The notes under the pieces are model-generated. The model was not told the DNA's origin and did not search any database. It saw nothing but the letters and a program-made list of their open reading frames with translations. Both the position numbers and the translations under genes were made by a program. A DNA stretch of 64,000 nucleotides from Epithemia pelagica (lineage: Eukaryota; Bacillariophyta; Bacillariophyceae; Surirellales; Surirellaceae). Positions 43,705 through 54,882 of this stretch are shown here, piece after piece. Each line of letters starts with the position of its first letter. Within the stretch, counting starts at the first letter, position 1. The DNA is taken from positions 496,001-560,000 of the forward strand of contig OX337238.1 of assembly GCA_946965045.2 (NCBI GenBank), read 5' to 3'.

Positions 43705-45237
43705 ATGTCGGGGTTGCGGTTTGAACGACCGGTGGGGGCCGGTGCGGACGCCAAAGAGCTCGAATATGTCATTGCCTTGCAACAAACATCGAAAGAAACG
43801 CGGTCCAACGCCAGTGTTTCGTCGGCGGATATCTTGGCCTTGTTGCGCAGTCGATATTCCATGAACCACTTGTCCCATGAACAACTCATTCAAGTCGTTC
43901 AGGCGTTTGGTGGTGGAGATACTCAGGTCGACGAACCATCCAAAGGAGAGGATGCCTCCTCCTTGTCCAAGTTTACCAAAAAGAGCAACGAGGTTCTCGG
44001 AGACGTCTTTGGCAAAGTCAAGAACCGATTGCATTTACCCCACCACAGCAGCCACAGCCAGGATAGCGACGTGGATGCCGCCAACCGCTCTGCCGGCGAA
44101 GGAGAAGGCGGCATTCGACGCTCGGAGAATTCCAACGTAAAGTCTTCCAACGAAAAAATCTCCAAGTTGATGAAACAATTGACTCATTTGCACGCAAGAC
44201 ACCAACAAGGGGCTCACGACGACGATCAGACCATGCACAGTCTTCGAGAGCTCATCACAGCAGACCTCAAGGCAAAGGTTCTAGAACGAGCCAAGTCCTC
44301 ACAAAATCTTGTTATTCCCCCAGATAATGACGATGACAATGAGAATGACGAGAATGATAAAGATAATGCAAGTACAGAGTCAATGGAAATCCAGTTTGTT
44401 CCAGAAACAGTGACTAAGAGGACGAGGAGGAAGAAAACGAAGTCGAAGCAGAAGCAGAAGCAGAAGCAGAAGATGCAAAATTAAATGATATTCGTCCTTC
44501 GGTAATATCATCGATTGGAACTTCTACTGAGACGAATCAAAGTGCTTCTTTTGATCCGTTGGCTAAAGGAGACATTGAAGAAGATTGTGACGCAAGAAAA
44601 AATGTTTCGTTCTGTGTCTCTATCGAAGAGGAAGCAGAAAGTGAAGGTGTGAAGCTAGCTCCATCTGTTGAATTCCTGGATCTCGTTCAGATCGTCTCCA
44701 CCATATTAATACCTTGCTTCTCGAGACTTGTGCACTCTTATCATAACAGCTCTGGATCAGACACTCACGTTGGACTTGATGAACCCGCCGGACATGATTC
44801 GACACGAAACAAAACTGATACGGCGCAACATCCTTCTCTTTTCTCTCGTCTGGGCAATCGCTTCATTTCGTATGGACGACGGAAACTTCAAATGGCGGAT
44901 GATACACCGTCTCCTTTCTCGGACAAGGAGATTCTTGCCATGGCCCGAAAAGCTCTGTTAGAACCCATACCGGGTGACGACGATCCTGTAGTGGACGAAA
45001 CACTTGTCCAACTTTTGCTCATTTGCCACGGGGAAATTGAACGAGCTAATAATGACGAGCTTGTGAAGGAAATGGTAGAGCTAGCAAACTCGGATTCTGG
45101 ATTCTTTGACGACCAAGCTCTGGTCCGAGCGATTTCTTCGGATCTCAAGGCTTGGAATCCCACTTGTGAAGAAACTCCCACTACCTTCTTTTATGATGTA
45201 TTTGGTGTTCCTCTGCCCACCATGAAGACGCGTCTCG

Positions 45238-45379
45238 TACGTTCCGAGACACAAGAGGAACAGTTTGCACGCTCTAAGTCACAAGAGGAACTATTTGAAC
45301 GCTCTAAGTCACAAGAGGAACTATTTGGACGCTCTAAGTCACAAGAGGAACTGTTTGGACGTACTAAGTCACAAGAGGA
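45238..45379 (+). repeat. 33-bp in-frame tandem repeats (11 residues)
   Basis: About four and a half copies encode the unit RSKSQEELFGR with small changes (RSETQEEQFAR first, RTKSQEEE last). They lie inside the first exon of the pseudogene. Inner copies are nearly identical. Confidence 0.85.
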
Positions 45380-46622
45380 AGAGAACCCCCAATCGCCTAA
45401 GGTTTCATCCATGCATTTTGGATCGCCGGTGGACGAAGGTGCTGCCACGGACAGTCCCGGCCCTTCTGCAGCACCCCCAGAGTTATCACCTCGTGAATCA
45501 GAATCAATGGTCGACAAAATCAAGTCTACCGATGCTGCCTTGACTCCGGAAACTTCCGACCATGGTTCAAATCACAAGCACAAAGAGCCAAAAGCCAATT
45601 CAGCTTGGACGCGCTGTTGTGAAATTCTCTTTCCGATCATGGTCCAGATGAGACGCGGTGACTCGGATTTCTCATCGGCCTTCTTGGGACTGGACATGGT
45701 GATCGATGCAACATCTTCAATTCTAATCCATATTTTCATTTGGGTGTCATACATTCTCAGGTATGTGCGGCTTTACCTATCGAACAAAAGTCTTCCGAGT
45801 CTGTATTGAAGATTGATCTCACATTGAGTGTTTGCTTCCTGCCTTTAATTGATGAAAGTGTTGTGGTGTAGTAAGTTCAGTGTACAGTTTTCTCTCTTTG
45901 AGACAAATCGTGAAACAAGTCTAATCCCATGTGCAATCAAAGTGGGTATCTTCTCCTTCGATCTCCTAGAATTGAAACAGACCAATGTTCGTATTCAGAT
46001 TATTGGTGCCCCATTTCTCAACAGATTATTCGATGGTGAGGACTTAGAGATGGCGATATGCTCACCTTGTAATTCAAATCTGAAGTCTCGTTGTTTCTAT
46101 TTATCCAGGCAAATCATTGCGTTGGTGCTCATACTATTCGGAGTGTATCACATTGTGCCTTTAAGCGTCAGCAACAACCCGTCTGGGAAGTCAGTCCGAA
46201 TGGTTTTGTTCTCGTGCATAATGGCTACTCTCAATGCACTGTACGTTTTGCAGTTGTCGTTGCTTGAACACTTGGTGGGAAGCCAATTCTCATACTTGTC
46301 CTTCAATTGTATACAGGGTGCCATTCTTCCTTGTCGATTGGTTCCGGGACAACCCCGAACGTATCCTGGACTCAAACATCAAGTTCGCAATTGAAAGCGA
46401 TATGTTCAAAAAAGCTCAAGCCTTGGCTCTGTCAGTTTTGTCTTGCGGTTGCAATCTTCTACTTTCTCAAAGCAGGAGCAATGCAATTTGTAGACAATCA
46501 GCATCCCCACCTCCTTCCTCCTATTATTCGGAACTTGGTCGCTGCTGCTTCTTGGGATGGTGAAACCCGCATCTACAGCGCGGCTAAGCGGAAAACTGAC
46601 AGGATGCTCCAGAATGCCTTTG

Positions 46623-46834
46623 TGTTGAAATCCAACTGTCGTTTCCGTAAAGCTGGATGGGCTAAAAGAGATGAAATTAAAAGGGGAAAAGAGTATTATA
46701 ACGTTACGTTGACGGCGTCCCTTAACGATGTGTTGGTGAGTGATTGGTAGGGTACGTCAGGCGGAAAGTGCCCTTTGATGACGTGTGCGTCCGGGGGATG
46801 TCCCCGAAGCACCGGGTGACCCAATATCTTCACA
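46623..46834 (-). repeat. 3' LTR of copia element 2
   Basis: 212 bp. On the minus strand it starts TGTGAAG and ends TTCAACA. The polypurine tract, minus-strand GGGACGAAAAGTGAGAGGGA, sits at about 46836-46855 directly upstream. Confidence 0.93.
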
Positions 46835-46871
46835 CTCCCTCTCACTTTTCGTCCCTGGTGCTCTTTGCTGA

Positions 46872-47965
46872 TCACCAACCGAGGACCCGTTTGCGTAGCC
46901 GCCTTAGCACATCCACTGCAAGTGGTTTGGTGAGATAGTCCGCCAATTGGTTTGTTGTGTCTACCGCATGTATGGATATCTTCCCTTCTTCCACGTAGGA
47001 TCGAAAGTGATGCAATTTGACATTGAGATGTTTGGTGCGTGGTCTGAACTTGTAGACTCGTGCCATCTCCAATGCCCCGCTGTTGTCTTCGAATACCTTA
47101 CAATGCACTTCCGCTTTGGTGGAGTGTATTTGAATTTGTTGCTCCTTCATCTCTTCTAGGAGTCGCATGAGTGGGATTGCGGCTCTGAGGGCGTACGATA
47201 GTCCCGTGTACTCGCTCTCCGTCGAACTCAATGCGATTTCTGTCTGGAGCTGTGACTTCCATATGACGGGGCAGCCCATATAACGGATTATGTATCCGTG
47301 ACGCGAGCGCGCTGTGTCCCTGTCCGTGCTTGCCGTCTCCTTATTCCAGTTCCCCGCGAAGTCAGCGTCGACGTACACCTCCAGCCCCAGTGCTGGGTTT
47401 GGGTGGAATGTCATTCCCTGCTCTCGAGTCCCTTTTAGGTATCTCGCTATCCATCGTACTGCCTCGCCGTGTGGCTTGCGTGGGTTTGACGCAAAGCGAG
47501 CGCATTGATGTGTCGCGTATGAGATGTCGCTCCTGGAACCTGCCTCCAGATAGTTCAACATCCCTACTATTGAGCGGTAATTGAATGACTCGTCGAAAGC
47601 CGGCTCGTCAAGGTGGCGATGCAAGATCTTTGATGACGCCATGGGATTGTCTTTCGTAGTTGTGTTGTCCTTGAAGTGAAGGGCCTGCAGTATCTTTTGG
47701 ATAAGATGCGGCTGTGCGAATGTGATTCGTCCATCGGCATGTTTGGTGATGTTTACGCCGAGGAAATCCTTTATGTTGCCTTCCACAGTGATGTTGAGCT
47801 TTGCCGCTTTGAGGTCGGCAATTACTTGGTCAATCTCCTGTTGGTTCGGCCCACAGAGGATGCTATCGTCTGTGTACAGTACATACACCACTGAGCCACG
47901 GTAGAAAACACATTCGTCTATGGATGATTTGGTGAATCCCACATCCTGTACCAATCTCCTCGATA
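46872..47965 (-). pseudogene. Copia reverse transcriptase (C-terminal part) and RNase H fragment
   Basis: About 364 residues, starting abruptly near RRLVQDVGFTKSSIDECVFY. It includes the YTDD catalytic motif (VVYVLYTDDSILCG), LGVNITKHADGRI, the RNase H motifs VDADFAGNW and SSTESEY, and ends DYLTKPLAVDVLRRLRKRVLGW at a stop next to the polypurine tract. The fingers/palm start of the RT is missing because the sequence switches at about 47965 to the inverted integrase segment. Confidence 0.88.
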
Positions 47966-49387
47966 GGTGTTGTCGAAGTAAAACCATCCATAATCTCGGA
48001 CGACGAGGATGGATCGGAGAACGATGATATCGAACCCGAAAACGAAGCGCCGCCACCAGTCTGGCACAGCGCCATACAACCAAATGAAGCGGAACCAACT
48101 ACGACGGATGGAGAAGCGCCGGCACCCAGGACATTCGACATCAACGCCAAGGACGCAGCAACACTCGAGGAAACACCCGACATCATCCCAGATGAGGAGG
48201 AACGGGTCCCATCAGCGGAAGCCGAGCTACTAAGGTACCACTACGACTTTGGACACCTACCATTTCCAAAGCTCCAACAGATGGCCAAGGACGGACAGCT
48301 GCCAAGACGGCTAGCGAAGTGTCACGTTCCAGTATGCTCAGCATGTGGATACGCCAAGGCCACCAAGAGGCCATGGCGATCGAAGACAGTCCGAGACAGG
48401 GAGGCCGAGGTAAAGCCAACCAGGCCAGGCCAAGTGGTATCGGTGGACCAACTTGTGTCACCGACTCCTGGACTGATCGCCCAAATGACGGGATTCCTCA
48501 CTAAACAGAGGTATAACTACGCAACGGTCTATGTGGACCAAGCAACGTCCCTCGGATTCGTGTACCTGCAACGCACAGCGACAGCGGCCGAAACGATCCA
48601 GGGCAAGAAGGCATTCGAGCGGTACGCACTCAACCGTGGAGTCAAGGTCGAGGCGTACCACGCGGACAATGGAATTTTTAAGGCGAAAGCATGGGTCCAA
48701 TGCTGCGAGAGGGACGGACAAGAACTCACCTTCGCAGCAGTTGGAGCACACCACGCCAACGGAAAGGCGGAACGGCGGATTCGGGAGCTACAAGAGATGG
48801 CACGGACGATGTTGATGCACGCACACAAGCGCTGGCCAGAGGCAATCTCGGCACACCTATGGCCATACGCACTGCGCCAAGCAAACCTCTGCATTAACAA
48901 CGCACCGAACATGCAGCACTCATCAAAGCAAGCACCAATCCAACTTTTCGCACAGACGCCCGTCAACATCAATCGAAAACACTGGAAACCATTCGGATGT
49001 ACAGTGTACGTGTTGAGTGAGGCGCTGCAGTCCGGAAAACCGCACCACAAATGGAAGGAGAGAGCACGAATTGGCATCTACCTAGGCCAATCCCCGATCC
49101 ACAACCGAAACGTGGCCCTAGTGTTGCATCGCCACACAGGACACGTGAGCCCACAGTTTCACGTACGGTTCGACAAGGGCTTCGATACGATGAAACAAGA
49201 AAAGGTGGAAGCAAACTGGCAAGTCAGCACGTTTTTCAAGACGGCGACAGGAAAGGCGAATAGGAAAAAGGACCAGCAACCCAAACCAAGGAAAACGGCA
49301 AAAAGAAGCCGGCGGCAAGAGGGAGCCGCACCTGGAATGGAGCTTGAAACCGACTCGGTTCCACATCGAATTTTTCATCCGTACTAA
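47966..49387 (+). pseudogene. Copia integrase segment, inverted relative to its element
   Basis: The frame is open from the 47966 junction to a stop at 49385-49387. An acidic Pro-rich linker leads to a GAG-pre-integrase-like part (RYHYDFGHLPFPKLQQMAK; then HVPVCSACGYAKATKRPW). The integrase core follows, with VSVDQLVS, HADNGIF and HHANGKAERRIR carrying the D, D and E acids. After that is the conserved WPYALRQANLCINNAPN stretch and a Lys-rich tail. It ends where RT should begin. It lies on the opposite strand from the Gag and RT pieces. Confidence 0.88.
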
Positions 49388-49733
49388 ACAAGGAGCGAGT
49401 GGCTTGCTCGTAGTATTTTCGACCTTGTTTGGTACTGAAATCCAATTGCTGCCCGATTCCGGCTCGGAGTGGGGTCCTTAGGAATGGTCCTGGTCCTCCT
49501 CCTCCTGGTGCTCCGCCTCCTGCGCCCCCTGCTGCTACAGCAGCGGCAGCTGCATTCGCGGCGGCGTTCGCAATGGCTTGCTGGATTGCTTGCGTGGCTG
49601 CTCCCAGTGCTCCCACGATTGCAGCTGCTTCGGCTCCTAGCGGTGCTGGTCCTCCGCCTCCGCCTCCGCCTACTGGTGGTGCTCCACCACCACCGCCACC
49701 TCCTGGTGCAGGAGCGCCGTCTCCGCCGTCCAT
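49388..49733 (-). pseudogene. Copia Gag N-terminal fragment
   Basis: Starts ATG 49733 on the minus strand, just inside the 5' LTR. The first 80 residues are Gly/Pro/Ala-rich (MDGGDGAPAPGGGGGGGAPP), then QQLDFSTKQGRKYYEQATRS, resembling diatom copia Gag starts. Only about 115 residues remain before the junction with the inverted integrase segment. Confidence 0.7.
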
Positions 49734-49796
49734 TCTTGCTTGCCTGCGAGTCCGTATCTTGTAATACCCTTGTAGTTCCCTTCAAATCCTGGTTTC

Positions 49797-49814
49797 GTTA
49801 GCGCAGAGGAAGCG
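49797..49814 (-). other. Half-tRNA-type primer-binding site
   Basis: The plus-strand sequence GTTAGCGCAGAGGAAGCG, together with the first LTR bases TG, resembles the D-arm to anticodon-stem segment of initiator tRNA-Met (GCGCAG.GGAAGCGTG). Copia of Drosophila is primed by the 5' half of this tRNA, so the same mode is likely here. This element's primer site is therefore quite unlike that of copia element 1. Confidence 0.6.
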
Positions 49815-50026
49815 TGTTGAAATCCAACTGTCGTTTCCGTAAAGCTGGATGGGCTAAAAGAGATGAAATTAAAAGGGGAAAAGAGTATTATAACGTTACG
49901 TTGACGGCGTCCCTTAACGATGTGTTGGTGAGTGATTGGTAGGGTACGTCAGGCGGAAAGTGCCCTTTGATGACGTGTGCGTCCGGGGGATGTCCCCGAA
50001 GCACCGGGTGACCCAATATCTTCACA
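49815..50026 (-). repeat. 5' LTR of copia element 2
   Basis: 212 bp, identical by eye to 46623-46834. On the minus strand it is followed by the primer-binding region 49814-49797. Confidence 0.93.
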
Positions 50027-51713
50027 CCTTTGAACTTCATGATTTTAACAATGACATCTCCTCATCCACCGCAAGTCTTAATCTCAACGTTACAAGATCT
50101 CAAAAAGTTGCTCTGGCAAGCGTCAGAGAGAAAACGATGAGAAATTTCATTGTACGCGGTGAACGCAAAGAGGAAGTTGGTGGAATCTTTTGGACATGGT
50201 GGAAATACTTTGATGGTACTTTGTTTGATCATGAGGGACTATGGATCCATACTCGACTGTATGTGATCCAAGTTGCTCAAGTGGCAATCGCACTTTTCGT
50301 TACGGCGTTGTTCTTCATCTTTGGTAGAGAGGCAGCGATTGCGGCGGACGACTGGCGTGACTCGCTAACAGGACTTCCAGACTAGGTGATGGACATCTTC
50401 CCGACAGGATCAATGGTACATACTGCGCTTATTCCTGCAGCTTTTGTTGCAGGGGTGGCAATGTTCTCAATCGTGCTGGTGTACATTCCTAGGTAAGCCT
50501 ACATCACGCGCTGTTGATTCTGACGTGAAAAGCCTGTGCACTCATTGTTTACACGTGATATTCCTCCGCGAAAGCTCTGTTGCAACTGTTTTGAAATACC
50601 GGGGAAAGCTGAATCCTTCCCTTGGGTCAGTGTACTTCGAGAAGTTTCGAATGAACCTTGATATGGTATGTTGCTGCTGTCTGACGTTTTGTCGAATGGG
50701 ATGCTGTCTGAATCTCACTTTCATTTGCAACAATAACAGACCTACATGAACACGGCAAATGCGGTGTATGGAATGCTGGGTACAGCCCTTCTGTTTTATA
50801 TTGTGATTGCGGGTATCATTTTTCCTTTTGTGTGGCCAATTACCCAGGTAAGACCTTCATGCTTTTCGCTATACGCGCGATTGGGACTGGCTCGGTGTCT
50901 CATGAATATTTGCAGCAAGGGGCATTGAACTTGCTGACATGGGGAATTGGTCTTGCAATCACTGTGGGATTGAAAATGCTAGTGACAACCGCATGTCGAA
51001 GTGTGCAATACCGAGCCTATTACAGAATAAAACCAGCGTCAGCGCGTATTACATCCCTGGCATTGGAATGCTGGCATATCGGCTTGGCAGCTTCTGTTCT
51101 CATTGGTCGAATCACACAGTTTCTTGGTGCGTCGTTGTTCTGGATAGGAAGAATTGACGTCCCTTACCTTTCCCAGGACGTTGTCCTTTTTGGCTATGCG
51201 TTTGATAACGTGCCGCATCACTTTTACCAAGATTTGCTGATACACGAAGCGCACCGCCATCCGTACATTGAAAGGCTTTCTCAAATGTATCTGATGAAGC
51301 TTCATCATGGCGATAAATTTGTTTCAAAAGCAGGTAGTGTATGGCGCCAACTCATCATTCTTTCCATCTTTCCGTGGATGGCCAAGTACAGGATTTTTAC
51401 CGATGAACGGCTGGTGAACGCTGCCATTGACGCCGAGGAGCAGGAGGAAATGGAAGAAAGGGAATCCGATCCCATGAATGGAATAAAAGATATGGCAAGT
51501 GAAGCCTTTGAAGTAGGCAACGAAGTGGCGACCGAAGTCGTGGATGTGGGGAAGGAACTGTATGGGGCAGGGGAAGATGTGGTGACAGAAGTTGGTCGCG
51601 TCGGAAAGGCTGCGATATCGCCCGTGGGGACATTGGTGAAGGGCTACATGCCCAGCCCAACGCATCCGGTTCAACTAGATACGTTGGAGAACGCGAACGA
51701 GGGGAGTGCGTGA

Positions 51714-52863
51714 AAAATAATCCGTACAACAACAACATCACAGTGATCGAGAGCACTTGGGCTTGGGGAGCACATGTCCACCAATGGAGCACATGTCCAC
51801 CAATGGAGAAATCGAGTTACCTGGAGGACAACACATTCACCCTCCGTACTTCTATACGAATGCACTGCTGAAAGAGACGGATGCTAGCGAGATGTCCGGG
51901 AACGTCCACCATTCTCTTTCTTGAGCGTTGAGAGTGAGACCACTACGCGACCAGGCAAGTGATATCAAGATACGCTGCTGGCAAGGAGGCGTTGGTCCAT
52001 AAATACCAGAATATGGTGAGTTCGTTTGCGTTGATTCTTTTCTGGTTCTCGTGTGAAGATATATCATAGACCGCCAAAATCACACTTCAACTATATACTC
52101 CTTTAACCAAAAATCTAGGTCTGTGTTGCCGGTTGCTATCACCATTGTGCCAAAATTATGTCCGTTCCGATCGCAATGCCAGTTCGACCGAGCCATGATT
52201 CTCGATCGCGACACGTTCTACATATGCCCATGACGGCTGTGACCCGATGCCGGCGTTGCTTGGATGGACCCGACAATTGCCCCACACATCAAGTTCCACA
52301 GAATCGAGAGAAACAAACCAACCACCAAACCCAACATAAGGCGTCTCTTTTTTCTTGTTTGAAGCCAAAGGATCAAGACCTGATTGCAACCAAGACACAT
52401 CAAATAAGCATCAACGGTAGGTTTGTGTTCCTCCAATCCATACACTTGATACATCGAGTATCTGTTTCCAGCTTCACAGCTGTGGACTCTCCCCCCTCTT
52501 CGTTGTTGGGTGGGAAAGGGACGTTGACCGGGAGCGCGCGCTATTTGCTTGGTTGGGAGGTTTTGCATGCCCCCAACACCCGACAATGGGAATCGGGAAT
52601 AATCGGGAAGAATTTGAAACGACTAATGGCAAATCGCAAACCGTTTCGCCCCTGACATTCTCCTTTGCCTTTGGACCTCTCGAACACTCTTACTTTCACT
52701 CATTCATTCACAGCTTCTCCTTGACAACGTTTTGCAGAGTCTGGATATTGTATCACCGACACGACGACATCATCAATAACATTCATTGTCGTCCGACAAC
52801 GTTTACATCACTGTTCTCCAAAAGGTCCAGTTTCTAAGAGACAACGCAGCACGAGACGGCATC
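51714..52863. other. Intergenic region
   Basis: 1150 bp without a supported gene. It contains a short tandem (GGAGCACATGTCCACCAAT, two copies, about 51768-51805). The promoter of the phosphomannose isomerase gene should be in its right part. Confidence 0.5.
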
Positions 52864-54400
52864 ATGGCAAGCATGACAATGACAGTTCTTGACGAGGAAC
52901 AGAAATCTTCCACCACTGCAGCAACCCATCGTCTTGTCACCACCCAGAAGAGAAGCAGCTCGGTTTCGGTGACACACCACAATCAGTTGCGTGTAAGTGA
53001 CGCTCTCTCAGGTGCATTGCAGATCGACACCATTGGAATCTCACATGGATCATACTGTGTGATTGTGTTGATCTTGCTCTCATGTTGACCGTTTCGTCTG
53101 GTGATTTCAGCCTTTGCACTGCGCCGCTCAACAGTACGCTTGGGGTCGCTTGGGTTCTTCCAGTACGGTGGCTTTGATGAAAGACGCACAAGCGTCGCAA
53201 GAAGACGACACTTTGTTTTCTGTGGAAGAGGACAAGCCCTATGCAGAATTGTGGCTGGGAACTCATCCAAACGGCATGTCAATGGTGACGGTGCACAAAG
53301 AGCTCCAACATGGATACGACCCCAACGACGAAGCGAACAATGAAAAGGAGAAGAACAAACATTCTCTCTTGGAATATATTCAGAAAGACCCATCCTTACA
53401 TATGGGCGATGATAATGCCTCGGACCTTTCCTTCTTGCTCAAGGTCTTGTCGGTTCGTAAGGTGCTTTCCATTCAAGCGCACCCTGATAAGAAGTTGGCG
53501 GAGCAACTCCATGCGGAACGCCCCAAAATTTACAAAGATCCGAACCACAAACCCGAAATGGCCATTGCCATGTCAGACAAGGTTCGTGCCATGTGTGGCT
53601 TTCGGCCTCTGAAAGAGATTGCGCAACATTTGGATGAATATCCAGAGTTTCGCACCGTCCTCGGATCCGATCTCGTCGAGCAAATCCAAAGTGCGAATGA
53701 AGATCCTGACGTTGTTCGTAGCACTCTTCAAAACATGTTCAAGGGATACCTCGAAATCCCCGCGGACGATATCCAAAAGAATGTTGAGGATATGGTCACC
53801 CGTCTCCAACAGACGCGGCGTCACAACGATGTCCAAAAGCTGATCTTGCAGCTCGAACAACAGTTCCCTGGAGACTGTGGTATCTTTGCTCCCTTGTTCT
53901 TCAACGTTGTTGAACTCAAATATGGAGAAGGTCTCTTTATTGGGGCTAACGAACCACATGCCTACATATCGGGGGAGATTTTGGAATGTATGGCCTGTTC
54001 CGATAATGTGGTGCGCGCTGGCTTGACGCCCAAGCTGAAGGATGTGAATACATTGGTGAACATGCTCACCTACAAAACATGCATGCCGGACATTCACAGT
54101 GGAACGGCCATTGACGAATGCACGACCCGTTATCAACCCCCCGCTCGTGACTTTTGCGTCGAAGTGATTTATGTCGAACCTGGCACCGAGTATGAAATGA
54201 GTGACGTTGCCTCTCCATCGGTCATTCTCACCATGGAGGGTGATGCCTCGTTGAAACAAGACGATGTTTGCAGTTTGGATATTTCGTTTGGTTCGGCAGC
54301 CTTTTGTTCCGCCAACACGACCTGCACCGTCGTCGCAGGTCCCTACGGAGTTCGTTTGACACGAGCCTTTACCAACGTCTTTTACAATGACCAAGAATAA
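52864..54400 (+). CDS. Mannose-6-phosphate isomerase, type I
   Basis: Exons 52864-52992 and 53111-54400 (118-nt phase-0 intron, GTAAGT...TTTCAG) give 472 residues. The enzyme interconverts mannose 6-phosphate and fructose 6-phosphate and so feeds GDP-mannose and glycan synthesis; it is cytosolic in most eukaryotes. The N-terminal core has QQYAWGRLG and AELWLGTHPNG. The zinc ligands are seen in SIQAHPDK (Gln and His), in NHKPEMAIA (Glu) and in GANEPHAYISGE (His), the last being the family signature. The length is normal apart from a Ser/Thr-rich first exon of 43 residues, which has no clear targeting signal. Start ATG 52864 is followed closely by two more in-frame ATGs. Confidence 0.93.
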
Positions 54401-54882
54401 ACGAGGATCCCTGAGTTCTGTGTGTCAATGATTGTGTATATTATCAAGTTATGGAGTTGTAGAAAATGGGACATGGCATTTTCGAAACTCAACTTTTTCT
54501 CTTTGGGGGGCGACTCGCATGGATTTTGCGCTCGGAAGCAAGCCGTTGGATGAACATTCGACGGTTCACCATGCCTCTTTATGCATGGTTCGTACACCTA
54601 CATTATAATCTTCATATTTTACTGATAGAGTGATGTTTGCATAACGCATCTTCGTCCTGTACTGTTTCCTTAGTGGACTTACTCAACACTTCTCACGCAT
54701 GAAGCTAGATGCACAATGCATCTCCATCCATCCTGTACTGATTGATAAGTGGACTCACACTTTATGGCCCAAGCATGACGCGAGAAACGGCGAGGATCGA
54801 CTATCATGGAATGAAAATCCTCCATAGCAAAGTAGAAGCAGTGCAGAGACTTTGAAGGCTACAGCAAGAGTTTATTAGCATG
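54401..54882. other. Intergenic region between convergent genes
   Basis: 482 bp. It contains an imperfect duplication (about 54632-54690 and 54707-54765) sharing GCATCT, CATCCTGTACTG-like and GTGGACT motifs. No gene is seen. Confidence 0.4.

Larger units (their letters stand above)
46623..50026 (-). mobile_element. Rearranged, non-autonomous Ty1/copia element inserted in an exon
   Basis: 3404 bp with two 212-bp LTRs, identical by eye (46623-46834 and 49815-50026), flanked by CCTTTG at 46617-46622 and 50027-50032. Removing the element and one CCTTTG restores the host reading frame exactly. Gag start, RT/RNase H end and polypurine tract all lie on the minus strand, so that is the element's orientation. 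The middle, with integrase, is on the plus strand. Zinc knuckle, protease and the N-terminal half of reverse transcriptase are missing. Confidence 0.92.
43705..51713 (+). pseudogene. Multi-pass membrane protein gene, broken by two frameshifts, a stop and a copia insertion
   Basis: Exon parts: 43705-45760, 46109-46240, 46317-46622, [copia], 50033-50492, 50575-50665, 50740-50847, 50916-51713. All junctions are GT-AG and in phase. The lesions are: a one-base loss near 44415-44418, where the frame switches from a basic tail to the natural EDEEEE run (a 46-nt intron is a weak alternative); a one-base gain near 46427-46432; the copia element in the exon at 46622/46623; and TAG at 50383-50385, after which the frame stays open. 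The protein is charged and Ser-rich for about 650 residues, then has about eight hydrophobic segments and ends in an amphipathic Val/Gly/Glu-rich helix. No family is recognised. Confidence 0.8.

Noticed and set aside
44372-44417. Possible 46-nt intron (GTACAG...CTAAG) explaining the frame change in the pseudogene
   Set aside because: It is shorter than the other introns here and the acceptor is poor. A one-base deletion is simpler and fits the other lesions, though it is not fully excluded.
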